64,000 nt of DNA from Olivibacter sp. SDN3 (GTDB taxonomy: Bacteria; Bacteroidota; Bacteroidia; Sphingobacteriales; Sphingobacteriaceae), in assembly GCF_014334135.1 (NCBI RefSeq), contig NZ_CP060497.1, positions 2,976,001 to 3,040,000 of the forward strand. Reading direction: 5' to 3'. Under the pieces are notes generated by a model, which was not told the DNA's origin, searched no databases, and saw only the letters and a program-made list of their open reading frames with translations. This document shows, in pieces, positions 22,187-31,562 of the stretch (position 1 is its first letter; each line of letters opens with the position of its first letter). The translations under genes were made by a program, and so were the position numbers.

Positions 22187-25100
22187 ATGATAAACAATAA
22201 AAAGAAAATGATCTTGGTACTGCGGTTAGTGATGGGTGTTTTTTTTGTGGTGCCCTTTATTTCTTTGGGACAGCAAAAGGATCTGCCCTCGAATATGGAA
22301 TTTACACAAGCTCATGGCTATGACGAGTCTAATCCATGGATGTTTTGGTATTGGATGCATGCCAGCTTTTCTAGAGAAGCAATTACAGCTGATCTACACG
22401 CGATGAAGGAGGTAGGTATTGCGGGAGCTTATCTCGCACCAATTAAAGGTAAAACAGACCCTCCTTTATTTGAACCTGCTATTGAAACCATGAGCGCCGA
22501 ATGGTGGGAGATTTTACGTTATACGATGGAAGAAGCTGATCGTTTGGGTATAAAAATAGCCTTACTGCCGAATGATGGCTTCGCCACTGCTGGAGGTCCG
22601 TGGATAAGCCCAGAGCTTTCTATGCAGAAGGTGGTATGGACTGATACGACGATCGCAGGGGAGCAACGGGTAGCTTTTCGGTTGCCAATGCCCGAAGCGT
22701 ATGAAGATTATTACGAAGATATTGCGGTCTATGCTTTTCCAAGCAAATACAATCGTCGGGTACGGGAAGTCCCTCACGTGACGACCAATACCGGTGCCGA
22801 CGCACAGTTTTTAGCAGTCGCAGACAATCAAAAAAACTTTAGCAGTGGAGAACCCTGTTGGATACAGTATAGTTATCGAGAAGAAGTCTTTTGTAGAGCG
22901 ATAAAGATTGATATACAAGGTTTTAACTATCAAGCGGGTCGTTTGATTGTTCAGGTAAGCAACGATGGGGAAACCTTTCGGGAAGTTACCCGTTTGGTCC
23001 CTCCCAGGGCGGGTTGGCTGGATTGGGATGTGGGAGTAACGCACGCTATTGAACCCATACAAGCTAAATATTTTCGTTTTGTCTACGATCCGATAGGGAG
23101 CGAGCCGGGTGGCGAAGATTTAGACGCGGCGAAGTGGAAACCCAGCTTAAAATTGTCAGGTATAACCCTCTTATCTTCGCCTCGCATCCACCAATTTGAA
23201 GGCAAATCAGGAATGGTATGGCGGATCAGTGAACCGACTGGTAATATAACCCAGATCACAGAAGAGAAAGGAATTGCACAGCAAGACTTAATTGATCTGC
23301 GCCCATATATGCAGGCCGATGGAGAGCTGGCTTGGGATGCACCGGCAGGTGAATGGACTGTTTTGCGGATGGGACATACGTCCACCGGTCATAAAAATGA
23401 GACGGCAGGGGCGGGAAAAGGGTTAGAATGTGATAAGTTTAACCCGGAGGCAGTAAGGTTGCAGTTCAATGGCTGGTTTAATAAGGCTGTAGAGATTGCT
23501 GGCCCTGAATTGGCTGCCCGCGTGTTGAAAATTTTTCACGTTGATAGCTGGGAATGCGGAAGCCAGAATTGGTCGCCTGTATTTAAAGAAGAGTTTAAGA
23601 AAAAAAGGGGATACGACCCCGTACATTACTTACCCGCGATGGCTGGATATCCTGTTGAGAGTATGGATACTTCTGAACGCTTTCTATACGATGTAAGGAA
23701 AACCATCGCAGAACTAATAAACGATCAGTTTTTTGATACACTGGCTGATTTAGTCCGTGAAAAAGGTGCAGTTTTTACAGCTGAAACAACGGCGCCCGTG
23801 ATGGTTACAGATGGTATGGAGCATTTTAAGAAGGTTGACATTCCCATGGGTGAATTTTGGCTGCGGAGTCCCTCACATGATAAACTTAACGACATTTTGG
23901 ATGCGACATCTGCGGCACATGTGTATGGGAAGTCTGTGGTACAGGCCGAGGCCTTCACGCAGATACGTATGCAATGGGACGAGCATCCCGGCAACTTGAA
24001 GACCTTACAAGATCGTAACTACGCTTTAGGTATTAATAAACTGGTTTATCATGTTTATGTACATAATCCCTGGATGGATAGAAAGCCTGGGATGACGCTC
24101 GATGGCATAGGACTCTATTTCCAACGTGATCAAACTTGGTGGAGGCAAGGGAAAGCATGGGTCGACTACGCAGCCAGGAGCCAGTGCTTATTGCAAGAAG
24201 GTGTACCTGTTGCTGATATTGCGGTATTTACTGGAGAAGAGTTGCCAAGAAGAGCTGTTTTGCCTGATCGGTTGGTGGAAACCTTGCCAGGAGTGTTTGG
24301 TGAGGAAAGGCTTGAACAAGAGCAGATACGTTTAGCTAATGAAGCCTTGCCTATGCAGAAAATTGCAGGAGTAACAACAAGTGCACATATGGTACAGCCA
24401 GAGCATTGGGTTAACCCATTGAATGGGTATGCGTACGATTCTTTTAACCCCGATGTACTCTTAAATTTAGCTGAGGTAAGGGACGGACAAATAGTGTTGC
24501 CCGGAGGAGCTGCATACAAAATATTGGTTTTTCCTGCTAAGCACGCCATGCAACCCAATTATCAGGCGATGAGTTTAGCTGTGCTTCAAAAGCTGTGGAA
24601 CTTGGTGTACAAGGGGGCAACGGTTGTAATAGCTGATAAACCGAAAACCACACTGGGTTTGCAGGCGAATCTTAAGGAAGAAAAAGAATTAAGACAATTG
24701 GCACAGCAATTATGGGAAGGGCCATTTGAAGAGGTCATTATAGATGGCCAACTATTAAGTGTAAAAAAAATAGGAAAAGGACGCCTTGTGAAAGCTCCTT
24801 ATCTACTCCATACCTTTGATCAATTAGGGGTGCCGCAAGACGTGATTTTTACAAAAAAGGATGGAACATCAGCATATAATCTGGGCTACAATCACCGTAA
24901 AGCGGGAGCAAAGGAAATTTACTTTTTAACTAATCAATTGGCGGAAGAAAGGGAAGTAATGGTATCCTTAAGGGTGGCGGGAAAAGTACCGGTATTCTTT
25001 GACGCAGTAAACAATGAAAAGAAACCAGTCAAACAATGGAAATTTAACAAAGGGCGTACCGAGATTCCGGTTCGATTGGCGGCTAATGCTTCGCTATTCA

Positions 25101-25651
25101 TTTTGTTGGAAGAGCCTACAGATACGGAAACACACCATGAGGGCTTAAACTGGGAAATATTTAAAGAGCATAGCGCTATTGACGGCCCGTGGCAAGTGCA
25201 GTTTGATCCGGATTTTGGAGGACCTGATAAGCCTGTAATTTTTGAAAAGCTGCTCGACTGGAGTAAGCATGAAAATCCAGCTGTCCGTTACTATTCAGGT
25301 TCTGCTACTTACAGTAAAACCTTTCAGTGGGACGGCAAAGCGTCTAATGTGTGGCTGAAATTGGAAGAATTAGCCAATATTGCAACCGTTAAAATCAACG
25401 GGAAAAATTGTGGAACACTTTGGACCGCCCCCTATAGCGTGAATGTAACGACAGCGTTGAAAGAAGGTGATAATGAGATAGAAATCATCGTGAGTAATAC
25501 ATGGGCAAATCGAATAATAGGTGATCAGTCTGTGTCCGAAGACAAACGTATTACCCATACTACAGCACCGTACCGTCTTGGTGATCAACCCTTGTTAAAA
25601 GCCGGACTAATAGGTCGGGTAATATTTTTGATAGAAGATATGAACAATTAA
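22187..25651 (+). CDS. GH106-like alpha-L-rhamnosidase, secreted
   Basis: 1154 residues with a signal peptide (VVPFISLGQ). The N-terminal TIM-barrel region opens with WMFWYWMHASFSREAITADL and contains GGPWISPELSMQKVVW, a hallmark of GH106. Further barrel segments are FHVDSWECGSQNWSPVFKEEF, AEAFTQIRMQWDEHPGNLK and HNPWMDRKPGMTLDGIG. Embedded beta-domains and a C-terminal galactose-binding-like domain (NVWLKLEELANIATVKING, ending in SNTWANRIIGDQ) complete the architecture known from BT0986. GH106 enzymes remove alpha-L-rhamnose from rhamnogalacturonan side chains by inversion. It is 30 bases after the permease and 11 before the GH127 gene. Confidence 0.88.
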   Translation: MINNKKKMILVLRLVMGVFFVVPFISLGQQKDLPSNMEFTQAHGYDESNPWMFWYWMHASFSREAITADLHAMKEVGIAGAYLAPIKGKTDPPLFEPAIETMSAEWWEILRYTMEEADRLGIKIALLPNDGFATAGGPWISPELSMQKVVWTDTTIAGEQRVAFRLPMPEAYEDYYEDIAVYAFPSKYNRRVREVPHVTTNTGADAQFLAVADNQKNFSSGEPCWIQYSYREEVFCRAIKIDIQGFNYQAGRLIVQVSNDGETFREVTRLVPPRAGWLDWDVGVTHAIEPIQAKYFRFVYDPIGSEPGGEDLDAAKWKPSLKLSGITLLSSPRIHQFEGKSGMVWRISEPTGNITQITEEKGIAQQDLIDLRPYMQADGELAWDAPAGEWTVLRMGHTSTGHKNETAGAGKGLECDKFNPEAVRLQFNGWFNKAVEIAGPELAARVLKIFHVDSWECGSQNWSPVFKEEFKKKRGYDPVHYLPAMAGYPVESMDTSERFLYDVRKTIAELINDQFFDTLADLVREKGAVFTAETTAPVMVTDGMEHFKKVDIPMGEFWLRSPSHDKLNDILDATSAAHVYGKSVVQAEAFTQIRMQWDEHPGNLKTLQDRNYALGINKLVYHVYVHNPWMDRKPGMTLDGIGLYFQRDQTWWRQGKAWVDYAARSQCLLQEGVPVADIAVFTGEELPRRAVLPDRLVETLPGVFGEERLEQEQIRLANEALPMQKIAGVTTSAHMVQPEHWVNPLNGYAYDSFNPDVLLNLAEVRDGQIVLPGGAAYKILVFPAKHAMQPNYQAMSLAVLQKLWNLVYKGATVVIADKPKTTLGLQANLKEEKELRQLAQQLWEGPFEEVIIDGQLLSVKKIGKGRLVKAPYLLHTFDQLGVPQDVIFTKKDGTSAYNLGYNHRKAGAKEIYFLTNQLAEEREVMVSLRVAGKVPVFFDAVNNEKKPVKQWKFNKGRTEIPVRLAANASLFILLEEPTDTETHHEGLNWEIFKEHSAIDGPWQVQFDPDFGGPDKPVIFEKLLDWSKHENPAVRYYSGSATYSKTFQWDGKASNVWLKLEELANIATVKINGKNCGTLWTAPYSVNVTTALKEGDNEIEIIVSNTWANRIIGDQSVSEDKRITHTTAPYRLGDQPLLKAGLIGRVIFLIEDMNN

Positions 25652-25662
25652 ATTATGAATAG

Positions 25663-27690
25663 ATGAGAAGATTCTTGATAGGGATATGGCTGCTGTTAAG
25701 CTTAGTTTTGGCAGTGAAGGCGCAGAAAAGGCCATTAGTGAATACCTCAAACAGCCCTTTTGCTAAATTAAAGCCTCTTGATATGCATGCTGTGCAGTGG
25801 ACTTCTGGTTTTTGGGCCGAGCGCTTTGAAATGGGCAAAAAAAAGATGGTGCCGCAATTGTGGAAGGTTTATAATGATGCCGAAATTAGTCATGCGTATA
25901 AAAATTTTGAGATAGCTGCAGGACTCGACACGGGAAGTCATCAGGGACCGTCTTTTCATGATGGCGACTATTACAAAATGTTAGAAGCTGTGGCAAGTTT
26001 GTATGCAACTACGAAAAATCCACAATTGGATACCATGATGGATCAGGTTATCGAAACAATAGCCCGCTCTCAGCGGGAAGATGGGTATATCTATACCTTA
26101 TCTATGATTGAACAGCGTAAGACGGGCAAAAGAAATCAGTTCGAAGATCGTTTGAGTTTTGAAGCATATAACATCGGTCATTTGATGACAGCTGCCTGCA
26201 TACATTATCGGGCTACCGGCAAGCGCAACCTCTTGGAGGTGGCAGTAAAAGCGACTGATTATCTCTATAAGTTTTATAAAACAGCGTCTCCGACTTTGGC
26301 ACGTAATGCCATTTGTCCATCACACTATATGGGAGTGGTAGAGATGTACCGTACCCTGGGCGACGAGCGTTATATAGATCTGGCTAAACACCTTATTGAT
26401 ATTAAAGGAGCTATAAATGATGGAACAGATGATAATCAAGACCGGATTCCTTTTCGCGAACAAGAAAAAGTGATGGGCCATGCGGTGAGAGCCAATTATT
26501 TATACGCTGGTGTTGCGGATGTTTATGCCGAGACGGGCGATTCAACCTTGCTGGATCAGCTGTGTAAAATGTGGGAGGATGTAACTTCTCATAAAATGTA
26601 CATCACCGGGGGGTGTGGATCTTTATATGATGGTGTTTCGCCAGATGGTACTTCATACAACCCGGCAGAAGTACAAAAGATACATCAGGCTTATGGTAGA
26701 GACTACCAGTTGCCCAATTTTACTGCTCATAACGAAACTTGTGCGAATATTGGCAATATGTTATGGAACTGGAGGATGTTACAACTTACCGGTGACGCAA
26801 AATACATGGATGTGTTCGAGCTGGCGCTCTACAACAGCGTGCTATCGGGTATTAGTTTAGACGGAAAGCGATTTTTATATACCAATCCATTGGCTTATTC
26901 CGATAGCCTTCCTTTTGAGCAGCGTTGGTCAAAAGACCGGGTAGAATACATATCGCTGTCAAACTGTTGTCCACCTAATACGGTACGTACGTTAACCCAA
27001 ATACATAATTATGCATATAATATTTCAGAAGAAGGCTTATGGGTGAACTTATACAGTGGGAATGAGCTGCACACAAATTTGCTAGATGGTTCCAAGGTCA
27101 TGTTACGTCAACAGACCGAATACCCGTGGAATGGAGAGGTAGAATTGTTTTTGGAAGAAGTTCCCGATCATGCTTTTTCGTTTTTTCTGAGGATTCCCGG
27201 ATGGACAGAAACGGCATCTGTGAAAATTAATGGAGAAGTGCTGGATCGCGATGTGTCACCGGGAAGTTATTTGGAAATTAATCGACTTTGGAAAGAGGGC
27301 GATAGGATAAGTTTGGTATTGCCAATGGAGGCTGTATTGATGCAGGCGAACCCTTTGGTAGAGGAAAATCGTAACCAGGTAGCAGTGAAAAGAGGACCCT
27401 TAGTATACTGTTTGGAATCGGTAGATTTACCCGAAGGTGATAGTATTTTCGACGTAGTGATACCCGCAGCTGCCCGGTTTTCGCCGCAAATGGAAATGGT
27501 TGAAAATAGCAAACTCCTTTATCTACGAGGTGAAGCCCAATTGATAGATAAACAAAAGAATTGGGATGGGAAATTATATAGGAAGCTAGCGGGAGATGAA
27601 TCCCGGCAGCTGTTAATAAATCTTGTCCCATATTTTGCCTGGGGTAACAGAGGACATACAGACATGACCGTGTGGATGCCGGTGAGGTGA
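25663..27690 (+). CDS. GH127 beta-L-arabinofuranosidase (DUF1680), secreted
   Basis: 675 residues with signal peptide ending AVKAQK. The (alpha/alpha)6 barrel carries the zinc-thiolate catalytic set of HypBA1: Glu358 and Cys360 in HNETCANIG, and Cys435-Cys436 in LSNCCPPN, the first of which corresponds to the nucleophile Cys417. Spacings match (2 residues E to C, 75 to the next Cys). The C-terminal beta-domains include FFLRIPGWTETASVKING. Removes beta-L-arabinofuranose; some members act on other pentofuranoses or alpha-aceric acid-type sugars. Last member of the tight operon that begins with susC. Confidence 0.92.
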   Translation: MRRFLIGIWLLLSLVLAVKAQKRPLVNTSNSPFAKLKPLDMHAVQWTSGFWAERFEMGKKKMVPQLWKVYNDAEISHAYKNFEIAAGLDTGSHQGPSFHDGDYYKMLEAVASLYATTKNPQLDTMMDQVIETIARSQREDGYIYTLSMIEQRKTGKRNQFEDRLSFEAYNIGHLMTAACIHYRATGKRNLLEVAVKATDYLYKFYKTASPTLARNAICPSHYMGVVEMYRTLGDERYIDLAKHLIDIKGAINDGTDDNQDRIPFREQEKVMGHAVRANYLYAGVADVYAETGDSTLLDQLCKMWEDVTSHKMYITGGCGSLYDGVSPDGTSYNPAEVQKIHQAYGRDYQLPNFTAHNETCANIGNMLWNWRMLQLTGDAKYMDVFELALYNSVLSGISLDGKRFLYTNPLAYSDSLPFEQRWSKDRVEYISLSNCCPPNTVRTLTQIHNYAYNISEEGLWVNLYSGNELHTNLLDGSKVMLRQQTEYPWNGEVELFLEEVPDHAFSFFLRIPGWTETASVKINGEVLDRDVSPGSYLEINRLWKEGDRISLVLPMEAVLMQANPLVEENRNQVAVKRGPLVYCLESVDLPEGDSIFDVVIPAAARFSPQMEMVENSKLLYLRGEAQLIDKQKNWDGKLYRKLAGDESRQLLINLVPYFAWGNRGHTDMTVWMPVR

Positions 27691-27909
27691 GTTGTGATTG
27701 TATGAATGACGAGAATCAAGGTATAGGTAAGATCATTTATGTTATCAATGGGACTAACATTCATAAACGATAGATGCGACCTTCAAAGTTTTCGCTTACG
27801 CTGAGTTCTTTTTGTTAGCGTTTTCTTTTGAGAGACCTGCGGAGCAAGCTCGAATGCCAAAAAAGTTTTCGCTGTATGAGAAGAAGAAAAATTAAATAAA
27901 ATTTACTAA
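27691..27909. other. 219-base gap with a 12-base direct repeat
   Basis: No gene seen. AAAGTTTTCGCT occurs twice (27785-27796 and 27862-27873). The break in spacing means the DUF5703 gene may have its own promoter, but I find no convincing -7/-33 pair. Confidence 0.4.
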
Positions 27910-30225
27910 ATGAAGCAAAGACATTTTATAGTATTGCTTTTATTTTTTTGGAAGCTTTCGGCTGCCCAAGATATAGATTTAAGTCCCTATGACGTCGTAT
28001 GGGAAAGTGCGAGTAGAAATGCGAGTGAATCAATGCCTTGTGGAGGCGGTGACATCGGTTTGAACGTATGGGTGGAAAACGGAGATCTGTTGTTTTATGT
28101 AGCCCGTAGCGGTACTTTTGATGAAAATAATACCTTATTGAAATTAGGTAGGGTACGTTTGCGTTTATTCCCCAATCCATTGGAAGGGGAAATATTCCAA
28201 CAAGTATTAAAACTGGAGGAAGGGTATGTAAGTATTTCCGGGAAAAATAAATACGGCGAAGTGAAAGTAAAAGTCTGGGTGGATGTTTTTAGTCCAGTCA
28301 TACATGTGGAAGCTGTTGCCGATAGTCCTGTCCATGCAATGGCAACCTATGAAAATTGGCGTTACCGAGACCGCATAACCAAAGGGAAGGAAAATAATGC
28401 AAATACTTATAAATGGGCACCACCTGGAGAAGTGCGCACTAGGAAAGATAAGGTTGAGTTTAATCGAAATGCTGTTCTTTTCTACCATCGGAACAGCGAC
28501 AGTACAGTATTTGATGTTACGGTCCAACAGCAAGGCTTGGAGCACGTCAAGGCTGATTTGACCAATCCCCTCGGAGAGTTAACCTTTGGTGGATGGATGG
28601 AAGGGAGGGGGATGGAGCCCGCAGGGATAATTGATGGAAAATACATGGATACCGATTTTAAGGGTTGGCAATTAAAAAGCACAAAAGCTTCCAGGAAACA
28701 CGAAGTAAGATTGTATTTACATACCGATCAAGCAAGTCCTATTCAATTGTGGAAACAGGATTTATTGACCTTGGCGGAAACACAAAGGCCAGCATACGAA
28801 AAAGCATGGGAACGCACGAGAAATTGGTGGAGATCCTTTTGGAGTAGAAGCTTTATTATAGTTAAACCGCAAAATAGGGATGAAAGCGATGTAGAATGGC
28901 AAATGGGAAGGAATTATCAACTCTTTCGATATATGTTAGCTTGTAATGCTTATGGAACATATCCTACCAAATTTAACGGGGGGTTGTTTACCTATGATCC
29001 GTCTTATGTTGATAGTAGTCTGCGTTATACACCTGATTTCAGGAATTGGGGAGGGGGTACGCATACCGCTCAGAATCAACGCTTGGTCTATTGGCCATTG
29101 TTACGAAGTGGAGACTTTGATCTCATGAAGCCTGCATTCGACTTCTACAACAGGTTGTTGAATAATGCGGAATTGCGCAGTAAGGTGTATTGGGGGCATG
29201 GAGGAGCGAGTTTTACCGAACAGCTGGAGAATTTCGGTTTGCCAAATCCAGCAGAATATGGATGGAAAAGACCTGAAGACTATGATCAGGGAATGGAATA
29301 TAATGCCTGGCTGGAATATCAATGGGATACGGTACTGGAGTTTTGTATGATGGTTTTAGAGACGTATCACTATCAGGGAGAGAGTATTAAGGAATATCTA
29401 CCTTTAATTGAAAGTTGCCTTCTTTTTTTTGATGAACACTATCAATACCTAGCTCGGCGGCGAGGCGTAAGAGCTTTAGATAACGAAGGACATCTGATAA
29501 TATATCCAGGCTCGGCAGCAGAAACCTATAAAATGGCTTACAATGCCAACTCGACGATTGCAGCACTAAAAACCGTATTAGAAGGTGTGTTGAAGCTCCC
29601 TTCTTCTGATCTTAATTCGCAAAAGCGGGAATATTTCAGGGCTATGTTGAAGAAAGTCCCTCCGTTGAATACGCGTACAGTAACTGGTTATGCGATGTTG
29701 GCACCTGCAAAACTCTGGGAGCGCGTCAACAATACCGAAGTACCACAGTTATATCCTGTTTTTCCTTGGGGTGTTTATGGCCTGGGAAGGCCAGGCTTAG
29801 ATACGGCGGTCAACACCTATAAATATGACCCGGATGCAGTGAAGTTTAGAAGCCATATCGGTTGGAAACAGGACAATATTTTTGCAGCACGTTTAGGCTT
29901 GACGGCAGAGGCTGTCAGACTGAATAGGTTAAAACTAAAAAATTCAGGACGACGGTTTCCTGCATTTTGGGGGCCGGGTTTTGATTGGACACCTGACCAT
30001 AATTGGGGAGGAGCGGGTATGATTGGTTTACAGGAGATGTTGTTGCAAACCGATGGAGAAAAAATTTATGTACTACCTGCTTGGCCAATGAATCGTGAAG
30101 TGGAGTTTAAACTACATGCTCCACAACATACTACAGTTTATGGTCGGGTAAAAGAGGGACGTTTAGTTCAACTGGAAGTACTACCGGCCTCTAGAGCAAA
30201 AGATGTAGTAATCGTAAAACAATAG
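27910..30225 (+). CDS. DUF5703 domain, six-hairpin glycosidase-like secreted protein
   Basis: 771 residues with a short signal peptide (FFWKLSAAQ). Residues ~25-300 match the DUF5703 pattern: YDVVWESASRNASESMPCGGGDIGLN and LLFYVARSGTFDENN followed by KLGRVRLRLFPNP. The second half is helical, with WQMGRNYQLFRYMLACNA, KFNGGLFTYDPSYVD and YDQGMEYNAWLEYQWDTVLE, like (alpha/alpha)6-barrel glycoside hydrolases of the GH95/GH65 clan. The activity of DUF5703 proteins is not known to me. The segment with a conserved Glu/Asp (QLENFGLPNPAEYGW) is a candidate active site. Location at the end of a rhamnosidase locus suggests a debranching glycosidase. Confidence 0.75.
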   Translation: MKQRHFIVLLLFFWKLSAAQDIDLSPYDVVWESASRNASESMPCGGGDIGLNVWVENGDLLFYVARSGTFDENNTLLKLGRVRLRLFPNPLEGEIFQQVLKLEEGYVSISGKNKYGEVKVKVWVDVFSPVIHVEAVADSPVHAMATYENWRYRDRITKGKENNANTYKWAPPGEVRTRKDKVEFNRNAVLFYHRNSDSTVFDVTVQQQGLEHVKADLTNPLGELTFGGWMEGRGMEPAGIIDGKYMDTDFKGWQLKSTKASRKHEVRLYLHTDQASPIQLWKQDLLTLAETQRPAYEKAWERTRNWWRSFWSRSFIIVKPQNRDESDVEWQMGRNYQLFRYMLACNAYGTYPTKFNGGLFTYDPSYVDSSLRYTPDFRNWGGGTHTAQNQRLVYWPLLRSGDFDLMKPAFDFYNRLLNNAELRSKVYWGHGGASFTEQLENFGLPNPAEYGWKRPEDYDQGMEYNAWLEYQWDTVLEFCMMVLETYHYQGESIKEYLPLIESCLLFFDEHYQYLARRRGVRALDNEGHLIIYPGSAAETYKMAYNANSTIAALKTVLEGVLKLPSSDLNSQKREYFRAMLKKVPPLNTRTVTGYAMLAPAKLWERVNNTEVPQLYPVFPWGVYGLGRPGLDTAVNTYKYDPDAVKFRSHIGWKQDNIFAARLGLTAEAVRLNRLKLKNSGRRFPAFWGPGFDWTPDHNWGGAGMIGLQEMLLQTDGEKIYVLPAWPMNREVEFKLHAPQHTTVYGRVKEGRLVQLEVLPASRAKDVVIVKQ

Positions 30226-30248
30226 CAGGGGATAATTAGGTCGAAACA

Positions 30249-30281
30249 AAAAAGGCCTCTCCTGAAAGGAAAGACCTTTTT
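30249..30281. terminator. Bidirectional terminator between DUF5703 gene and rplI
   Basis: Imperfect 14-bp stem AAAAAGGCCTCTCC / GGAAAGACCTTTTT (two mismatches) with a TGAA loop. A run of T follows on both strands, so it can end the rps-rplI operon on the minus strand and the polysaccharide locus on the plus strand. Confidence 0.8.
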
Positions 30282-30303
30282 ACTATTTTCTTAAAAAGAG
30301 TGC

Positions 30304-30747
30304 TTATTCAGCAATGACTTCAAAAGGAACCTGTACCTTAACTTCTTTGTGTAAGTTTAAGTTGGCCGTATATTCGCCAAGCTCTTTAGGCTCTACATCA
30401 AAGGTGATGCGACGACGATCTACTTCAAAACCTTCTTTTTTCAGGGCATCGGCAACTTGAATAGTATTCACCGAACCGAAGATTTTACCACTCTCACCAG
30501 CTTTGGCTCCGATAGTCAATTTTACAGATTCTAACTTAGCAGCAAGCTCCGTAGCATCTTTTTTGATTTTCTCTTGTTTAAACTGCGCTTGTTTGATGTT
30601 TTCTGCAAGCACTTTCTTGGCAGAAGGGGTAGCTAGAATAGCTAAGCCTTGTGGAATAAGATAGTTACGACCATAACCATTTTTTACGGTTACGATATCG
30701 TCTTTCTCGCCAAGTTTCTTAATATCTTGTTTTAAAATGATTTCCAT
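30304..30747 (-). CDS. rplI: 50S ribosomal protein L9
   Basis: 147 residues, the normal length. Starts MEIILKQDIKKLGEKDDIVTVKNGYGRNYLIP, i.e. the L9 signature (K-L-G-x-x-x-D-x-V-x-V-x-x-G-Y-x-R-N-x-L-x-P) split as KLGEKDDIVTV and GYGRNYLIPQG; a lysine-rich linker helix (KQAQFKQEKIKKDATELAAK) and a C-terminal domain with GKIFGSVNTIQVADAL follow. L9 binds 23S rRNA near the L1 stalk. 18 bases downstream of rpsR in the same operon. Confidence 0.97.
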   Translation of the reverse strand: MEIILKQDIKKLGEKDDIVTVKNGYGRNYLIPQGLAILATPSAKKVLAENIKQAQFKQEKIKKDATELAAKLESVKLTIGAKAGESGKIFGSVNTIQVADALKKEGFEVDRRRITFDVEPKELGEYTANLNLHKEVKVQVPFEVIAE

Positions 30748-30765
30748 GTCGTTCTTACCTCCAGA

Positions 30766-31029
30766 TTATTTTAATGAATCAGTTACATAAGGTAATAAAC
30801 CAATATGGCGTGCACGTTTCACAGCCTGAGCTACTTTACGTTGGAATTTCAAAGAAGTTCCTGTTAAGCGGCGAGGTAAAATCTTACCTTGATCATTAAC
30901 AAATTTCAATAAGAAGTTTGCGTCTTTGTAATCAATATATTTGATTCCGTTCTTTTTGAAACGGCAATATTTTTTACGGTTATCTTCTACCTTAGGGGCA
31001 GTAACGTATTGAATTTGATCTCTTGCCAT
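30766..31029 (-). CDS. rpsR: 30S ribosomal protein S18
   Basis: 87 residues. Contains [20 protein letters not shown] and [20 protein letters not shown] followed by [12 protein letters not shown], the conserved S18 core that binds 16S rRNA with S6. The N-terminal [18 protein letters not shown] lacks the paired cysteines of zinc-binding S18 forms (one Cys kept). The ATG overlaps the rpsF stop by one base (TAATG), so translation is coupled to S6, its binding partner. Confidence 0.97.
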   Translation of the reverse strand: MARDQIQYVTAPKVEDNRKKYCRFKKNGIKYIDYKDANFLLKFVNDQGKILPRRLTGTSLKFQRKVAQAVKRARHIGLLPYVTDSLK

Positions 31030-31397
31030 TATTTTGCCGCCTCCTCTGCTTTAGTTTCTGTTTTTTTGTTGAAAGCACCGCTGCGTTTCTTTTCATTATA
31101 AGCAAGGGCATGCTTGTCTAAAGAAATAGTTAAGAACCGCATAATACGCTCATCACGTTTGTATTGAAGTTCCAGTTTATTGATCAATTCACCTGGAGCC
31201 TTAAATTCTGTTAGGTGATAGAACCCTGTTGTTTTTTTCTCAATAGGGTACGCTAATTTTTTCAAACCCCAATTATCCTCATGGATAATCTCGGCTCCGT
31301 TTTCAGTAAGGATGTTTTTGAATTTGGCAATAACCTCTTTCGCTACATCTTCTGACAACAACGGGGTAAGAACTACTACGGTTTCGTATTGTTGCAT
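31029..31397 (-). CDS. rpsF: 30S ribosomal protein S6
   Basis: 122 residues. [22 protein letters not shown] start, [26 protein letters not shown] centre (conserved WG-x-KKLAYPI) and [20 protein letters not shown] are S6 hallmarks. The C-terminal tail is rich in Lys, Thr, Glu and Ala, as is common in Bacteroidota. First gene of rpsF-rpsR-rplI, transcribed away from dnaX. Confidence 0.97.
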   Translation of the reverse strand: MQQYETVVVLTPLLSEDVAKEVIAKFKNILTENGAEIIHEDNWGLKKLAYPIEKKTTGFYHLTEFKAPGELINKLELQYKRDERIMRFLTISLDKHALAYNEKKRSGAFNKKTETKAEEAAK

Positions 31398-31444
31398 TTT
31401 GTTAAAAAATTTGTTAATTCACTAAATTCCGCCAAAGCGGGATG

Positions 31445-31475
31445 CAAAGATAGGTCTTTGTTTTTGGAAATACAA
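31445..31475 (-). promoter_or_regulatory. rpsF promoter
   Basis: On the minus strand TTG (31475-31473), a 20-base spacer and TATCTTTG (31452-31445), a full match to TAnnTTTG. Places the transcription start about 40 bases before the rpsF ATG at 31397. Confidence 0.65.
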
Positions 31476-31525
31476 GTGCTTACCGTTTTATGCCTGAGTA
31501 AGTTGAAATTACCAACAGCGAAGCA

Positions 31526-31557
31526 TTGGCTAATTTCTGCCAAAATGCGTACCTTCG
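31526..31557 (+). promoter_or_regulatory. Possible dnaX promoter, close to the start codon
   Basis: TTGG (31526-31529), a 20-base spacer and TACCTTCG (31550-31557), one base off TAnnTTTG. Transcription would start within a few bases of the dnaX ATG at 31563, giving a very short or absent leader. Confidence 0.4.
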
Positions 31558-31562
31558 TGGCG

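Noticed and set aside
27781-27873. Possible CRISPR or tandem repeat from AAAGTTTTCGCT copies
   Set aside because: Only two 12-base copies with no spacer pattern. No CRISPR array was seen anywhere in the window.
31389-31562. N-terminal extension of dnaX (58 residues before MDNFIV)
   Set aside because: It overlaps rpsF and its promoter on the other strand and is not conserved in DnaX, which starts at the typical S-A-R-K-Y-R-P segment.
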